This document shows positions 44,138 through 52,910 of a stretch of 64,000 bases of DNA, piece by piece (position 1 is the stretch's first letter; each line of letters opens with the position of its first letter). A program made the translations under genes and the position numbers. The stretch comes from CAWUEX02 sp963921305 (GTDB lineage Bacteria; Pseudomonadota; Alphaproteobacteria; Rhodospirillales; Rhodospirillaceae), in the NCBI GenBank assembly GCA_963921305.4, contig CAWUEX030000002.1, forward strand, positions 62,001 through 126,000. The letters run 5' to 3'. The notes under the pieces were generated by a model that was not told where the DNA came from, searched no databases, and saw only the letters and a list, made by a program, of their open reading frames with translations.

Positions 44138-44153
44138 GTACACAAAATTGTAC
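44138..44153. promoter_or_regulatory. Palindromic operator candidate GTACA-n6-TGTAC
   Basis: A perfect inverted repeat with 5-bp arms around CAAAAT lies in the 89-base gap between the antiporter and the divergent FGE-like gene. The spacing and sequence look like a GntR/FadR-type site, and it overlaps a TACTAT-type -10 box for the antiporter. The binding protein is not known; the IclR regulator at 45172 is a candidate only by proximity. Confidence 0.4.
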
Positions 44154-44190
44154 ACATAAGGGATCACCAGGGCGAAAGAGGTGGACGGCT

Positions 44191-45159
44191 ATGAGACTCC
44201 CCATCGTGTTAAGCGTGGCGTGGGCAGTGAGCGCAGGCATGGTTGCCGCGACAGCGCACGCCCAGAATACCTTTCAAGACTGTGCTGACTGCCCGGAGAT
44301 GGTGGTGGTTCCGCCGGGCACGTTTGTCATGGGTCAGCCGGAAAGCGAAAGCCAGAACCGCCGCTTCGGCTGGGGTGGTCCGCCCGTGCCGGTGAAGATT
44401 TCCGACGCGTTTGCCATCGGCCGAACGGAAGTGACCCGGGCTCAGTTCAAGGCGTTTTTGGATGAGACGGGATATGAAATGAGCGCCCCCTGCGGCACGG
44501 TCTGGGTTGCCTTGGTGCAAGACGAGTTCGGTGAAGACGCGCGGCCAACCTGGCAAGACCCGCTTTACCCCGGCGGCATGAAGCCTGATGACGACCATCC
44601 GATGATCTGCATCGGTTTTCCCGATGCCCAGGCCTATGTGACGTGGCTCAACACCAAAGCTCAGGACGGGCGGCGCTATCATCTGCCGTCCGAAGCGCAG
44701 TGGGAGTATGCGGCCCGCGCGGGCACCACCGACGTGCGGCCGTGGGGCGGCGCGCTGGAGGAGTCCTGCAGCTACGCCAATATCGGCGACACCGCGTATG
44801 GCGCCGCAATCGGCAGTGAGACGGTCGACTGCACCGACGGCTATGCCTTCACCGCGCCGGTCGGATCGTTCCCGCCAAATGGCTTCGGCCTATACGACAC
44901 CATGGGCAACGTGTGGGAGTGGACCGAGGATTGTTGGGTCGACGATCACACCGGTGCGACATTGACCGCAGCCCCGGTGCGCGAAGACACCCACGGATAC
45001 GAAGGCGGTGATTGCACCAAACGGGTAATGCGCGGTGGCGGCTTTTCATCGGAGGAATGGTATGTGCGGGTGACCACGCGGGGCGCCGATCCGGTGCCGC
45101 GCACGCGGCTGGTCTTGTTGGGCCTGCGTGTGGCCGCAGACCTGGTCGAAAACGACTAG
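44191..45159 (+). CDS. Exported formylglycine-generating-enzyme-like protein
   Basis: This encodes 322 residues with GAGG before the ATG and a signal peptide ending H-A-Q near 25. It has the SUMF1/FGE-sulfatase fold: M-V-V-V-P-P-G-T-F-V-M-G at the start, R-T-E-V-T-R-A-Q-F, L-P-S-E-A-Q-W-E-Y-A-A-R-A-G and G-N-V-W-E-W-T, ending with R-G-G-G-F. Six or more Cys could form disulfides in the periplasm. No sulfatase is nearby, and most bacterial members of this fold are not true FGEs, so the role is open. Confidence 0.8.
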   Translation: MRLPIVLSVAWAVSAGMVAATAHAQNTFQDCADCPEMVVVPPGTFVMGQPESESQNRRFGWGGPPVPVKISDAFAIGRTEVTRAQFKAFLDETGYEMSAPCGTVWVALVQDEFGEDARPTWQDPLYPGGMKPDDDHPMICIGFPDAQAYVTWLNTKAQDGRRYHLPSEAQWEYAARAGTTDVRPWGGALEESCSYANIGDTAYGAAIGSETVDCTDGYAFTAPVGSFPPNGFGLYDTMGNVWEWTEDCWVDDHTGATLTAAPVREDTHGYEGGDCTKRVMRGGGFSSEEWYVRVTTRGADPVPRTRLVLLGLRVAADLVEND

Positions 45160-45171
45160 GCCGTTTGGGTG

Positions 45172-45930
45172 TTAGACGGAGAGCTGTTCAGCGATCGTGC
45201 CAGCGAGTTCGCCGAGCGGTGCGACGTAGCGGTTCTTGAGCTCGGCATAGGAAACCGCGGAGGGGATGTAGCGCATCGTCAGCGCGCCCAGAAACACCTT
45301 GTCGCGCAGAATGGGCACGGCCAGCGCCTTTTCCAAACTGCCGGCGCGGTGATGAATACAGAAGCCGCCACCGCGTGTATCTTCGATGCTGCGTTTCACC
45401 CGCGACACATCGAGCGACCCCTGCTCCGTTTCCAACAGACGCAGATAGGTCTCACGCTCCTGATCAGAGCAGTAGGCCAGGAACACCATACCGCTGGCTG
45501 TGTCGAACACGGGAATACGGAAACCGAGATTGTAGCGTTGCAAGGCAAGCGGACTGGTGTGGTCGGTGTTGTAGCGCACCACCATGTCGAGGCCGGACGG
45601 TGTGGTCAGCACCAGCGGCCAGGTGAGGTCTTCTGAGGCAGCGGCGATGGCCTCAATGGCGGACTCGGTTAACGCCGACCAGCGGTCGTAACCGTGCGAC
45701 AGACGGGTGACCTGTTCCGTTACTTCATATGTCTTTGATCCTTCATGCCGCCGGATCATGTCTGACTCGATCAGCGTTTCGATCAAGCGCACCACGGTGG
45801 CGCGCGGCAGGTCGACCCGGCGCGCCACTTCGGACGCGCGCATAGGTCCGCTGGCGCTGATCTCCGTCAGCACCTTCAACCCGCGCACCAACGAACGATT
45901 GGTGCGAATCCCTGATTCGGTTTTAGCCAT
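45172..45930 (-). CDS. IclR family transcriptional regulator
   Basis: This encodes 252 residues. The N-terminal winged helix (about 10-70: G-L-K-V-L-T-E-I-S and V-A-R-R-V-D-L-P-R-A-T-V-V-R-L-I) is followed by an IclR effector domain with G-F-R-I-P-V-F-D-T-A-S-G. Such regulators bind small organic acids. It lies next to an orphan DctP-type binding protein on the same strand (60 nt away), which it may control. It is convergent with the FGE-like gene. Confidence 0.9.
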   Translation of the reverse strand: MAKTESGIRTNRSLVRGLKVLTEISASGPMRASEVARRVDLPRATVVRLIETLIESDMIRRHEGSKTYEVTEQVTRLSHGYDRWSALTESAIEAIAAASEDLTWPLVLTTPSGLDMVVRYNTDHTSPLALQRYNLGFRIPVFDTASGMVFLAYCSDQERETYLRLLETEQGSLDVSRVKRSIEDTRGGGFCIHHRAGSLEKALAVPILRDKVFLGALTMRYIPSAVSYAELKNRYVAPLGELAGTIAEQLSV

Positions 45931-45989
45931 TAGCCCGGCCCATCCCCAGCCTGTGGCACAACATGTCTTCCTTTGAATTTATCCCCGGA

Positions 45990-47000
45990 CTACGGCGCGT
46001 TGTCAAAGCGCTGCTTCGCGTCTTTGATTAATCCGTAAAGAGAGTCTGCGCGCGGCCCCAGGCTTTCAAGCAGCTTCGCATGAACCGGGCGTGTTACATC
46101 AGCCCATCGCCTTCGTTGATCGGGCGATAACATTGCCACATTCGTCCCGGCCGTATCCGGCAAAGCATCGAGTACGCCCGCCGTGTAAGCGCGGCTGCGT
46201 TGGCGAAAGTCCCGCGTGTCGCCATAAGCCGTGACCAATAGCGCCTGGTTTTCCGCCGACAGCGAGGCGTACCAGTCGCCATTGGCGAGCATCATGCCGG
46301 TATCGTAGGCGTGGCGCGTCAAGGTAAAGACCGCGACCTCGGGCGCCATACCTCCGGTGACGAAGCCATAATCGCTCGTTATACCTCCTTCAATCAAACC
46401 GGTTTGCAGCGCCGGAACAATCTCCGGATAGGGAACATAAATTGCGTCTGCCTCCAGCACCTCGGCTGTCAGACGTGCGGCATCGGTGGGCGGCGTGCGC
46501 AACTTAATGCCACGCACCCGATTCGGATCGGTGAAGGAAACAGGCCCGTAGAAGCCCAGCCAGCCGCTGTCGATCCAATGCAGAAATACGACATCGCGTT
46601 CAGCGAAGGCAGCGCGGAAGTAGTCCGGCAGGACGGTATCGTAGATCCAATCCATCTGTTCGGGCGTGTCGAACAGGAACGGCAGCTGCAGAACGGCCAG
46701 CTCGGGCACCAATGACGTCGCCCCAGCCAAGGACGGCGCGGCCATATTCAGCCGCCCCCGGCGCATGGACTGGATCATGGTTTCTTCGGACCCCGCTTCG
46801 CCGCGGATCATCATTCTGAGCGCAAGGGGTGGTGCACTTTTAGTCTCGACGTTCCCGATGAAGACATCCCACTGTTCATCGGTGATGGTGCCTGGAAACG
46901 TGATACCGGCAACAGTGACCTCTTGCTGCGCCTCAGCACGCTCCAAGGCCACCGCCAGAGCCAAACACCACGCCATCAAAATCGATATCGCTTTCCGCAT
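45990..47000 (-). CDS. TRAP transporter solute-binding protein (DctP-type)
   Basis: This encodes 336 residues from the ATG at 47000, which gives a proper signal peptide (M-R-K-A-I-S ... A-E-A-Q); a frame 17 codons longer is less likely. It has the DctP fold with L-R-T-P-P-T-D, the place of the conserved Arg that binds the carboxylate, and Q-L-P-F-L-F. No TRAP permease is adjacent, so it is an orphan or partners with a distant DctQM. It may be controlled by the IclR gene downstream. Confidence 0.83.
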   Translation of the reverse strand: MRKAISILMAWCLALAVALERAEAQQEVTVAGITFPGTITDEQWDVFIGNVETKSAPPLALRMMIRGEAGSEETMIQSMRRGRLNMAAPSLAGATSLVPELAVLQLPFLFDTPEQMDWIYDTVLPDYFRAAFAERDVVFLHWIDSGWLGFYGPVSFTDPNRVRGIKLRTPPTDAARLTAEVLEADAIYVPYPEIVPALQTGLIEGGITSDYGFVTGGMAPEVAVFTLTRHAYDTGMMLANGDWYASLSAENQALLVTAYGDTRDFRQRSRAYTAGVLDALPDTAGTNVAMLSPDQRRRWADVTRPVHAKLLESLGPRADSLYGLIKDAKQRFDNAP

Positions 47001-47071
47001 GGCGCGACCGTAGCATGGCAGACGCCACAGCCAAATGACTGACCCATTCACCTCAAAGGATTGGCGCTGAC

Positions 47072-47833
47072 GTGATCACGCACGTGATTCAATCTGCATC
47101 GCCTGACGCGCGACCCGAGTGGCTTGCGCGGTGTCTAGTGTCGGTTAAGACGTGGGCGCGCGACCGGGACTGGACCTACTCGTGCAGTGGCGACGACCTG
47201 TTCGAGTACGTGCCCGGAGAAATATGCGAAAAGTTTGCCCGTCAGAAACCTTTATTGGCGGACATTGCGCGTCTGAATTGGGCACGGCGTTTGTTCGATG
47301 ATAACGCCAACCTTGAACGGGTGATTTGGATGGATGCCGACGTGATTATCTTTGCGCCGGATAAAGTTGAGATCGATCCGAGCTGGGACCTCGCCGTTGG
47401 CCGGCAAGTGTGGATTCAGCCGGACGGTCAGGGCGGCCTGAAAACGTACCGGCAGGTTCACAATGCTACCCTGGTCATACACCGGGACTCACCCGCGCTG
47501 GACTACCTGCGGCATGCGGCGATGAAGATCGCCGCGCAGCATGACGGCCCAGCCGCATCACAACTGTTGGGCCCCAAACTTCTCACCGCCCTACACAACA
47601 TCACGGCGTTCGATGTGGTGGAAAGTGTCGGCATGGCCAGCCCGCTTGTCATTCGCGATATTATCTCTGGTGGTGGTGATGCGTTGACGCTGTTGCGGAA
47701 CGGCACGAATGGGGATCTCGGCGCGGTTAATTTGTGCGCGTCGTACCGCGGCCGGAATATCGATGGCGTCCACTTGAGCGACGCGGATTTCCTGACGTGT
47801 GTCGAGAGGCTATGTGCCGCTAAGTCATTATAG
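47072..47833 (+). CDS. Glycosyltransferase-like protein with DxD motif
   Basis: This encodes 253 residues from a GTG. W-M-D-A-D-V-I-I-F (about 89-97) has the metal-binding D-x-D of GT-A-type glycosyltransferases, and the P-L-L-A-D-I-A-R-L-N stretch before it fits the nucleotide-sugar site. It looks like the small transferases of the GT8/GT32-like group. The substrate is unknown and no other sugar gene is near, so the call rests on the motif only. Confidence 0.6.
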   Translation: MITHVIQSASPDARPEWLARCLVSVKTWARDRDWTYSCSGDDLFEYVPGEICEKFARQKPLLADIARLNWARRLFDDNANLERVIWMDADVIIFAPDKVEIDPSWDLAVGRQVWIQPDGQGGLKTYRQVHNATLVIHRDSPALDYLRHAAMKIAAQHDGPAASQLLGPKLLTALHNITAFDVVESVGMASPLVIRDIISGGGDALTLLRNGTNGDLGAVNLCASYRGRNIDGVHLSDADFLTCVERLCAAKSL

Positions 47834-47967
47834 GCCACACCGCCCGGAACAGGAGCCCGATGTCGCCGTAGGCTTTTTCGCGCCTGTATTTCCTTCCAGC
47901 CAGGGTAGTCGGCCAGTATGATGTGCGCCATAAAACGTGATCGCGTAGACCAATCAGGGAGTACCCC

Positions 47968-48723
47968 ATGACACGCTTTGCCACCATCGCGGCGGCGGCC
48001 GCACTGTTTCTCACCAGTCCGGTGCAGGCCGGCGGCTTCGATCAAGAGCTGTTTGACACCTGGCTCGACATGCGCACCGGCGGCGGTGAGACCGATGTGT
48101 ACTGGTATTCCGAGGGTCTACTGAAATCCTTCCCCGGCGGCGAGACCATCGCCGAGATGGTGGGCTTCGACACCTCCACCCTGATCCGCGATCCCGATGA
48201 CCCAACCAAAGCAACTCAACTGTCGCGCAAGATTTTCTATTGGTTCGACGCCGAGACCGGTCAACGCCTGGACCGGGAGCCGATTTCCTACGAGTACCAA
48301 GTAAAGACCTACGAGCTGGACGGCGACGAAATTATTTATTCGGTCGAGTCCCGTGCGGGCGATCGCGTGTCCCACGTGCCGGCGCAGAAGAATTACAACG
48401 TGAAGCAGGTCGATGGCACGCTGTGGTTCAACTACGCGGTGTTCATTCAACGCGGCTCCGGCAAGTTCGAGAACTCGGACTTTTATATTCTACCGGGCGA
48501 CGATCTGAGCGACCGGGAAAAGTACCAGCACAGCTGGGTGTCCTACGGCGTGGGGCCGATCATGTCCAACGCCGTGGCGTGGCGGTATACGTCATTCGAA
48601 GACATGCCCGCGCGCATCCGCGACATCGTGCGCGAGGAAGCGCCGCTGTGGCTCAACCCGCCGCGCTCCATGCAGGAAATCAAAGACCTGCGCGAACAGG
48701 TGCAAACCGCCAGCGCGGACTAA
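47968..48723 (+). CDS. Secreted DUF1838 protein
   Basis: This encodes 251 residues with GGGAG before the ATG. The signal peptide ends near A-G-G at about 22-23. The mature protein has F-Y-W-F-D, Y-E-Y-Q-V and S-R-A-G-D-R-V-S-H-V-P stretches and a W-F-N-Y-A-V-F segment that match DUF1838, a family of secreted proteins of unknown function seen mostly in proteobacteria. No partner is evident. It converges on the molybdenum hydroxylase gene. Confidence 0.75.
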   Translation: MTRFATIAAAAALFLTSPVQAGGFDQELFDTWLDMRTGGGETDVYWYSEGLLKSFPGGETIAEMVGFDTSTLIRDPDDPTKATQLSRKIFYWFDAETGQRLDREPISYEYQVKTYELDGDEIIYSVESRAGDRVSHVPAQKNYNVKQVDGTLWFNYAVFIQRGSGKFENSDFYILPGDDLSDREKYQHSWVSYGVGPIMSNAVAWRYTSFEDMPARIRDIVREEAPLWLNPPRSMQEIKDLREQVQTASAD

Positions 48724-48733
48724 GTCGGGCAGA

Positions 48734-50902
48734 TTAGACGAAGTAGTAGCCTGACTTGATCAACGGCAGTTTGCGGATGCGGTCTCCCGACGCGGCGTAG
48801 ACCGCATTGGTGAGCGCCGCCGCAATGGGGGGCAGGCCGGGTTCACCCGCACCGCCCATGGCCGCACCGGAGTTGATGATCTCGACTTCGATGTTGGGCG
48901 CCTGAGCGATGCGGACCATGTCGTAGCCGTCGAAGTTGCTTTGCACGACGCGGCCGTCCTCGATGTTGATCTCGCCGTAATAGGCAGCGGACAGACCGTA
49001 GGTGATAGAGCTTTCCATCTGCGATTGCACGCTTTTAGGATGCACGGCCAACCCACAGTCAATCGCACACCACACGTTGTGCGCTTTGATGTCCTTGCCG
49101 TCGATCGAGACTTCCATCACTTGAGCGACGATGGAGCCGAAGGATTGGACCAGGGCGACTCCCAGGCCATGCCCCTTGGGCAGCTCCCGGCCCCAGCCCG
49201 ACATCTCCGCCACTTTATCGAGGGCCGCGACATAGCGCGGATTGGCGGCATGTTCCCTGCGGTAGGCGAGCGGATCGGCCCCGGCGACATGCGCCAGTTC
49301 ATCGATCATCGACTCGCCGAAGAAGCCGTTGTGACTGAACTGCACCGAGCGCCAGGCGCCAATGGGCACCAGCAATTCCGGGTGGTGATAGCTGAAGCGG
49401 GCGTTGGGCACACCGTAGGCTTCTCCCGTCAGCCAGCCGGAGGCGAAACGCCCGACCCGGGCCTGCAGGGCCGGATTGCCACGGCCAAAGCCGGCGACGG
49501 CGGAATCCTCGGCCATGGTGACGTCCATGGCGACAGGTTTGCCTGACGCATCTACACCGCCGCGGAACCTGACCTTGGCGCGGGGGCGATAGTAGCTGTG
49601 GCGGGTGTCCTCTTCGCGCGACCACACCAGCTTGACCGGACGGCCCGAGGCTTTCGACGCATGGGCGGCCTGGGCGGCGAAGTCGGGCTGCAACCGCCGG
49701 CCAAAACCGCCGCCGAGCTGCGGCGTGTAGACCATCACGTCATCGAGCCCGAGGCCGAGTGCTTCAGCGACGACCTGCTGCGTGCGGGTTTGCACCTGTA
49801 CGGGCGCCCACACCTCGGCGGAGCCATCCTTCGCCCGGACGGTGGCGTTCATCGGCTCCATTGGGGAATGCGACAGATAGGGCACTTCGTAGTCGGCTTC
49901 GACCACGGCAACGGCAGACGACAACGCGGCATCGGCATCGCCATTCTCGACCCCGACTTGATTGTCCTCGGTGATGCCGCGGTCCAGCGCGGCTTCGATC
50001 GACGCATCGTTTTCCGCCGCGTTGGGGCCGAGATCCCAGTCCGGCTCGAGACGCTCCAATCCTTTCAGTGCGGTCCAGTAGCTGTCGGCCAACACCACCA
50101 CGGCATTGTCGAGCGGTACCACCTGCGACACGCCTTTGACCGCAAGGGCGGGCGCGGGATCGACACCGCGCAACGTGCCGCCAAAGACCGGGCTTTGCAT
50201 CACCGTGCCGATGAGCATGTCATCGACCTGAATGTCGATGCCGTAGACGGCGCTGCCGTCGGTCTTCGATACGGTGTCGAGCCGCTGCGGAGATGTGCCA
50301 ATGAGGGTCCACTCTGATGGATCTTTGACCGACGCACTTTCCGGCGGCGTCAGCTTGGCAGCCGCTGCGGCCATGTCTCCATAAGTCGCGCTCTTGCCGC
50401 TGGCGTGAGACAGCGTGCCTTGGTCCGCGACAACCTCATCCATCGCGACACCCCAGGCGTCAGCGGCAGCCTGGCGCAGCATGTCGCGAGCGGTGGCACC
50501 AGCCTGCCGGAACGCATCGAACCCGCGTGAGATGCTGGAACTGCCGCCGGTGACCTGCGAGGGCGGCGCGCCGGGAAAGCCTTCGGCGCGGTACTCGGGC
50601 AAGGACGGCGCGTGTTCGACCCGCACGTCCTGCCAATCAACGTTGAGTTCTTCGGCGATGAGCACCGCGACGCCGGTGTGGGTGCCCTGCCCCATTTCCG
50701 TCTTCGGCGAAATCACCGTGACGATGTTGTCCGGCGAAATACTGACGAACGCATTGACCTGTCCATCCGACGTGATGCCAAACGCTTTTTCAGCGAAGCT
50801 GCCGCCGGGTACATGGAAGCCGAGCAGGAGCCCTCCGGCGGTTCCGGCGAGAACGGTACGGCGTGAAACGCCACTCGAAAGGGGACTGAGATCGTTGGGC
50901 AT
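48734..50902 (-). CDS. IorB-like molybdenum hydroxylase large subunit
   Basis: This encodes 722 residues from the ATG at 50902, supported by GGAGG 8 nt upstream. A Tat signal (S-R-R-T-V-L-A-G-T-A-G-G) leads the folded cofactor protein to the periplasm. The body is a xanthine dehydrogenase-family molybdopterin-binding subunit with Q-L-G-G-G-F-G-R-R, close to isoquinoline 1-oxidoreductase beta and aldehyde oxidoreductases. It needs a small 2Fe-2S partner (IorA type) and a cytochrome, and neither is in the window, so the partner is encoded elsewhere. The substrate is probably an aldehyde or N-heterocycle; it is not determined. Confidence 0.86.
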   Translation of the reverse strand: MPNDLSPLSSGVSRRTVLAGTAGGLLLGFHVPGGSFAEKAFGITSDGQVNAFVSISPDNIVTVISPKTEMGQGTHTGVAVLIAEELNVDWQDVRVEHAPSLPEYRAEGFPGAPPSQVTGGSSSISRGFDAFRQAGATARDMLRQAAADAWGVAMDEVVADQGTLSHASGKSATYGDMAAAAAKLTPPESASVKDPSEWTLIGTSPQRLDTVSKTDGSAVYGIDIQVDDMLIGTVMQSPVFGGTLRGVDPAPALAVKGVSQVVPLDNAVVVLADSYWTALKGLERLEPDWDLGPNAAENDASIEAALDRGITEDNQVGVENGDADAALSSAVAVVEADYEVPYLSHSPMEPMNATVRAKDGSAEVWAPVQVQTRTQQVVAEALGLGLDDVMVYTPQLGGGFGRRLQPDFAAQAAHASKASGRPVKLVWSREEDTRHSYYRPRAKVRFRGGVDASGKPVAMDVTMAEDSAVAGFGRGNPALQARVGRFASGWLTGEAYGVPNARFSYHHPELLVPIGAWRSVQFSHNGFFGESMIDELAHVAGADPLAYRREHAANPRYVAALDKVAEMSGWGRELPKGHGLGVALVQSFGSIVAQVMEVSIDGKDIKAHNVWCAIDCGLAVHPKSVQSQMESSITYGLSAAYYGEINIEDGRVVQSNFDGYDMVRIAQAPNIEVEIINSGAAMGGAGEPGLPPIAAALTNAVYAASGDRIRKLPLIKSGYYFV

Positions 50903-51066
50903 TGTGCGGTCCTCCACTGCGTTTGGGCGATGGTAGGCCAACCGCGGAGGCGGCTTCAAATGTCATTGGCATGACATCGATCCAAAACTCACCGAGCTTG
51001 CACCGGACGGCGCAAGCGTCCATGGTTTCGCGCAGATTTCCGGCGCTTTTTCTGGAGCAGCACGTT

Positions 51067-51486
51067 ATGAAATATCTCCACACCATGGTTAGGGTGACCG
51101 ACCTGGACGAGTCTCTCGACTTCTACTGCAACAAATTGGGGCTGAAAGAGATTCGCCGCATGGACCACGAGGGCGGCCGCTTTACCCTGGTGTTCGTCGC
51201 CGCCCCAGGCGATGAAAGCAACGCCATTGAGTTGACCTACAACTGGGATCCGGAAGAGTACTCAGGCGGACGCAACTTTGGTCACGTCGCCTATGCGGTG
51301 GACGACATTTACGAGATTTGCCAGCGGCTGATGGACAAAGGTGTGACCATCAACCGCCCACCGCGCGACGGACGCATGGCGTTTGTACGCTCACCGGACA
51401 ACATTTCGATCGAACTGCTGCAAAAGGGCGACGCTCTGCCAAAGCGGGAACCTTGGGCGTCAATGGAAAATACCGGCGAGTGGTGA
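51067..51486 (+). CDS. gloA: Lactoylglutathione lyase (glyoxalase I)
   Basis: This encodes 139 residues. It is a VOC-fold protein that turns the hemithioacetal of methylglyoxal and glutathione to S-lactoylglutathione. The four metal ligands of the E. coli type are all there: His5, Glu55, His73 and Glu116. The frame is open further upstream to 50902, but the ATG at 51067 with GGAG in front matches the family start exactly. Confidence 0.93.
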   Translation: MKYLHTMVRVTDLDESLDFYCNKLGLKEIRRMDHEGGRFTLVFVAAPGDESNAIELTYNWDPEEYSGGRNFGHVAYAVDDIYEICQRLMDKGVTINRPPRDGRMAFVRSPDNISIELLQKGDALPKREPWASMENTGEW

Positions 51487-51538
51487 AACCGCTACGGGAT
51501 TAGTGGATAAGACTGCCGTAGGGCAACGCCGAAACGTT

Positions 51539-52681
51539 CTAGTGCAGGTTGGCGTCGGCGGGCTTTGTCTGGCTGAGTTTGCCCAGCAGATATTCGAGAT
51601 CGTCGCCCTCGAACTCGGCGTCGGCGCATTCGTACTGGGTGAGAATGCGTTCGATGACCCTGCGGCTGTACCGCTCGGCACTCTTCGGACCGTTGCCCAG
51701 CGGCGTTTCATCGACGGTGCGCACGGCGATCTTGATGGCCGCGCAGTAGGCCGCCGGCAGTCCTGCCCGCTGACACAATGTATCAAGGCCGGACCCACCG
51801 GGATCATGAGCAAGCAAACGGGTGTTGGGCAGGGGAATACCGGCCAATGTTGCCATGGCCTGCTCGAAAAATTTCAAGTTGCCGAGACAAATCGCGCGCA
51901 GCACCAAAGACGGCGTCAGACGATCATTTTCACCGAGCTGGGTAATCAAGGCGGTGATTTCCTGATCGCTGGCGCCGATCGTCAACCCGGTGGTGACACG
52001 CTCTGAACTCTGCAGAATGATGTCGGACAGCAGATCGGGTGACACCTGATGGCGCGCCAGCAATTCACCACGAAGATGATCGGCCACCAAGGTGACGGGG
52101 CGCTCGGCGACTGTGAGCGGCAAGGCCGCGCGCTTAACAAGGCTTTCCTGCACCCGTTCAGCCGCGCCAAAGCGCTCCACCGCCAGATGCATGGAGGGAT
52201 CAGTGATGTGCGCGCCTGGGTTATCGATGAGCCTCTCGACGACCGCTTCGCCGCCATTTTCCACCAAAGCCGCCGACACTTCCGCAGACACGGTGGTCCG
52301 GCCGGCAATGGCGGCCTGTTTCGCCTCACTCTGCGACTTGACGATTTCGATAAGATCGTCGGTCGTAAGAACTTCGCTGGCCTCGAGTACGGGCAGGGCT
52401 ACGGATTCAACGTCACGTGCCAACGTCATGGCAACGTCGCGCGGAAGCAGACTGCTGGTGCGTAGATTTTCCGACAAAGCCTCGCGCACTTTAATCGCGG
52501 TGTCTTTGGCAAGGAGCCGGAAGATATCCTGGGCGAGCGCTTTTTCCGTCTCGGTCAGTTCCGCTTGGCTGGTGCTTGAGGCAAGTTTCGCTGCCGTCTC
52601 CGCACGGGTCGCGCTTGAGGCATCGACAGCCAATCGCTGCACGTCGTCGAGACTTAGACCTGTGTTGGACAAGAGCGACAT
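51539..52681 (-). CDS. DUF2336 protein
   Basis: This encodes 380 residues from the ATG at 52681. It is almost entirely helical with repeated units of about 35-40 residues, for example around V-A-M-T-L-A-R-D-V and T-L-V-A-D-H-L-R-G, as in DUF2336, an alphaproteobacterial family of HEAT-like proteins sometimes linked to signalling and motility. No partner is adjacent. The AT-rich 230-base region before it must hold its promoter. Confidence 0.8.
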   Translation of the reverse strand: MSLLSNTGLSLDDVQRLAVDASSATRAETAAKLASSTSQAELTETEKALAQDIFRLLAKDTAIKVREALSENLRTSSLLPRDVAMTLARDVESVALPVLEASEVLTTDDLIEIVKSQSEAKQAAIAGRTTVSAEVSAALVENGGEAVVERLIDNPGAHITDPSMHLAVERFGAAERVQESLVKRAALPLTVAERPVTLVADHLRGELLARHQVSPDLLSDIILQSSERVTTGLTIGASDQEITALITQLGENDRLTPSLVLRAICLGNLKFFEQAMATLAGIPLPNTRLLAHDPGGSGLDTLCQRAGLPAAYCAAIKIAVRTVDETPLGNGPKSAERYSRRVIERILTQYECADAEFEGDDLEYLLGKLSQTKPADANLH

Positions 52682-52824
52682 TTTAAGTCCGATCACCACA
52701 GTGGAGGCCTAGACCAGAAGACCGGAGGCCGAGTTCATCTTTAGGTTGCAAAACGACTACCATTTCTCAGTTAGAATACCCTAAACGCGCCTGAAAACAA
52801 TGCTGATAATGCGCAATAATAGCT

Positions 52825-52839
52825 GTTTTGAGACAAAAC
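52825..52839. promoter_or_regulatory. Inverted repeat upstream of DUF2336 gene
   Basis: GTTTTG-AGA-CAAAAC is a perfect 6-bp inverted repeat in the AT-rich gap between DUF2336 and the TRAP permease. It may be an operator or the end signal of the permease transcript. The evidence is the symmetry only. Confidence 0.3.
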
Positions 52840-52910
52840 GGTCTACTTTTACGCGTGTTAGACGGCGTGATTCGGATATAAACGCACAGGTAGAAGGATG
52901 AGTTGCCAGT

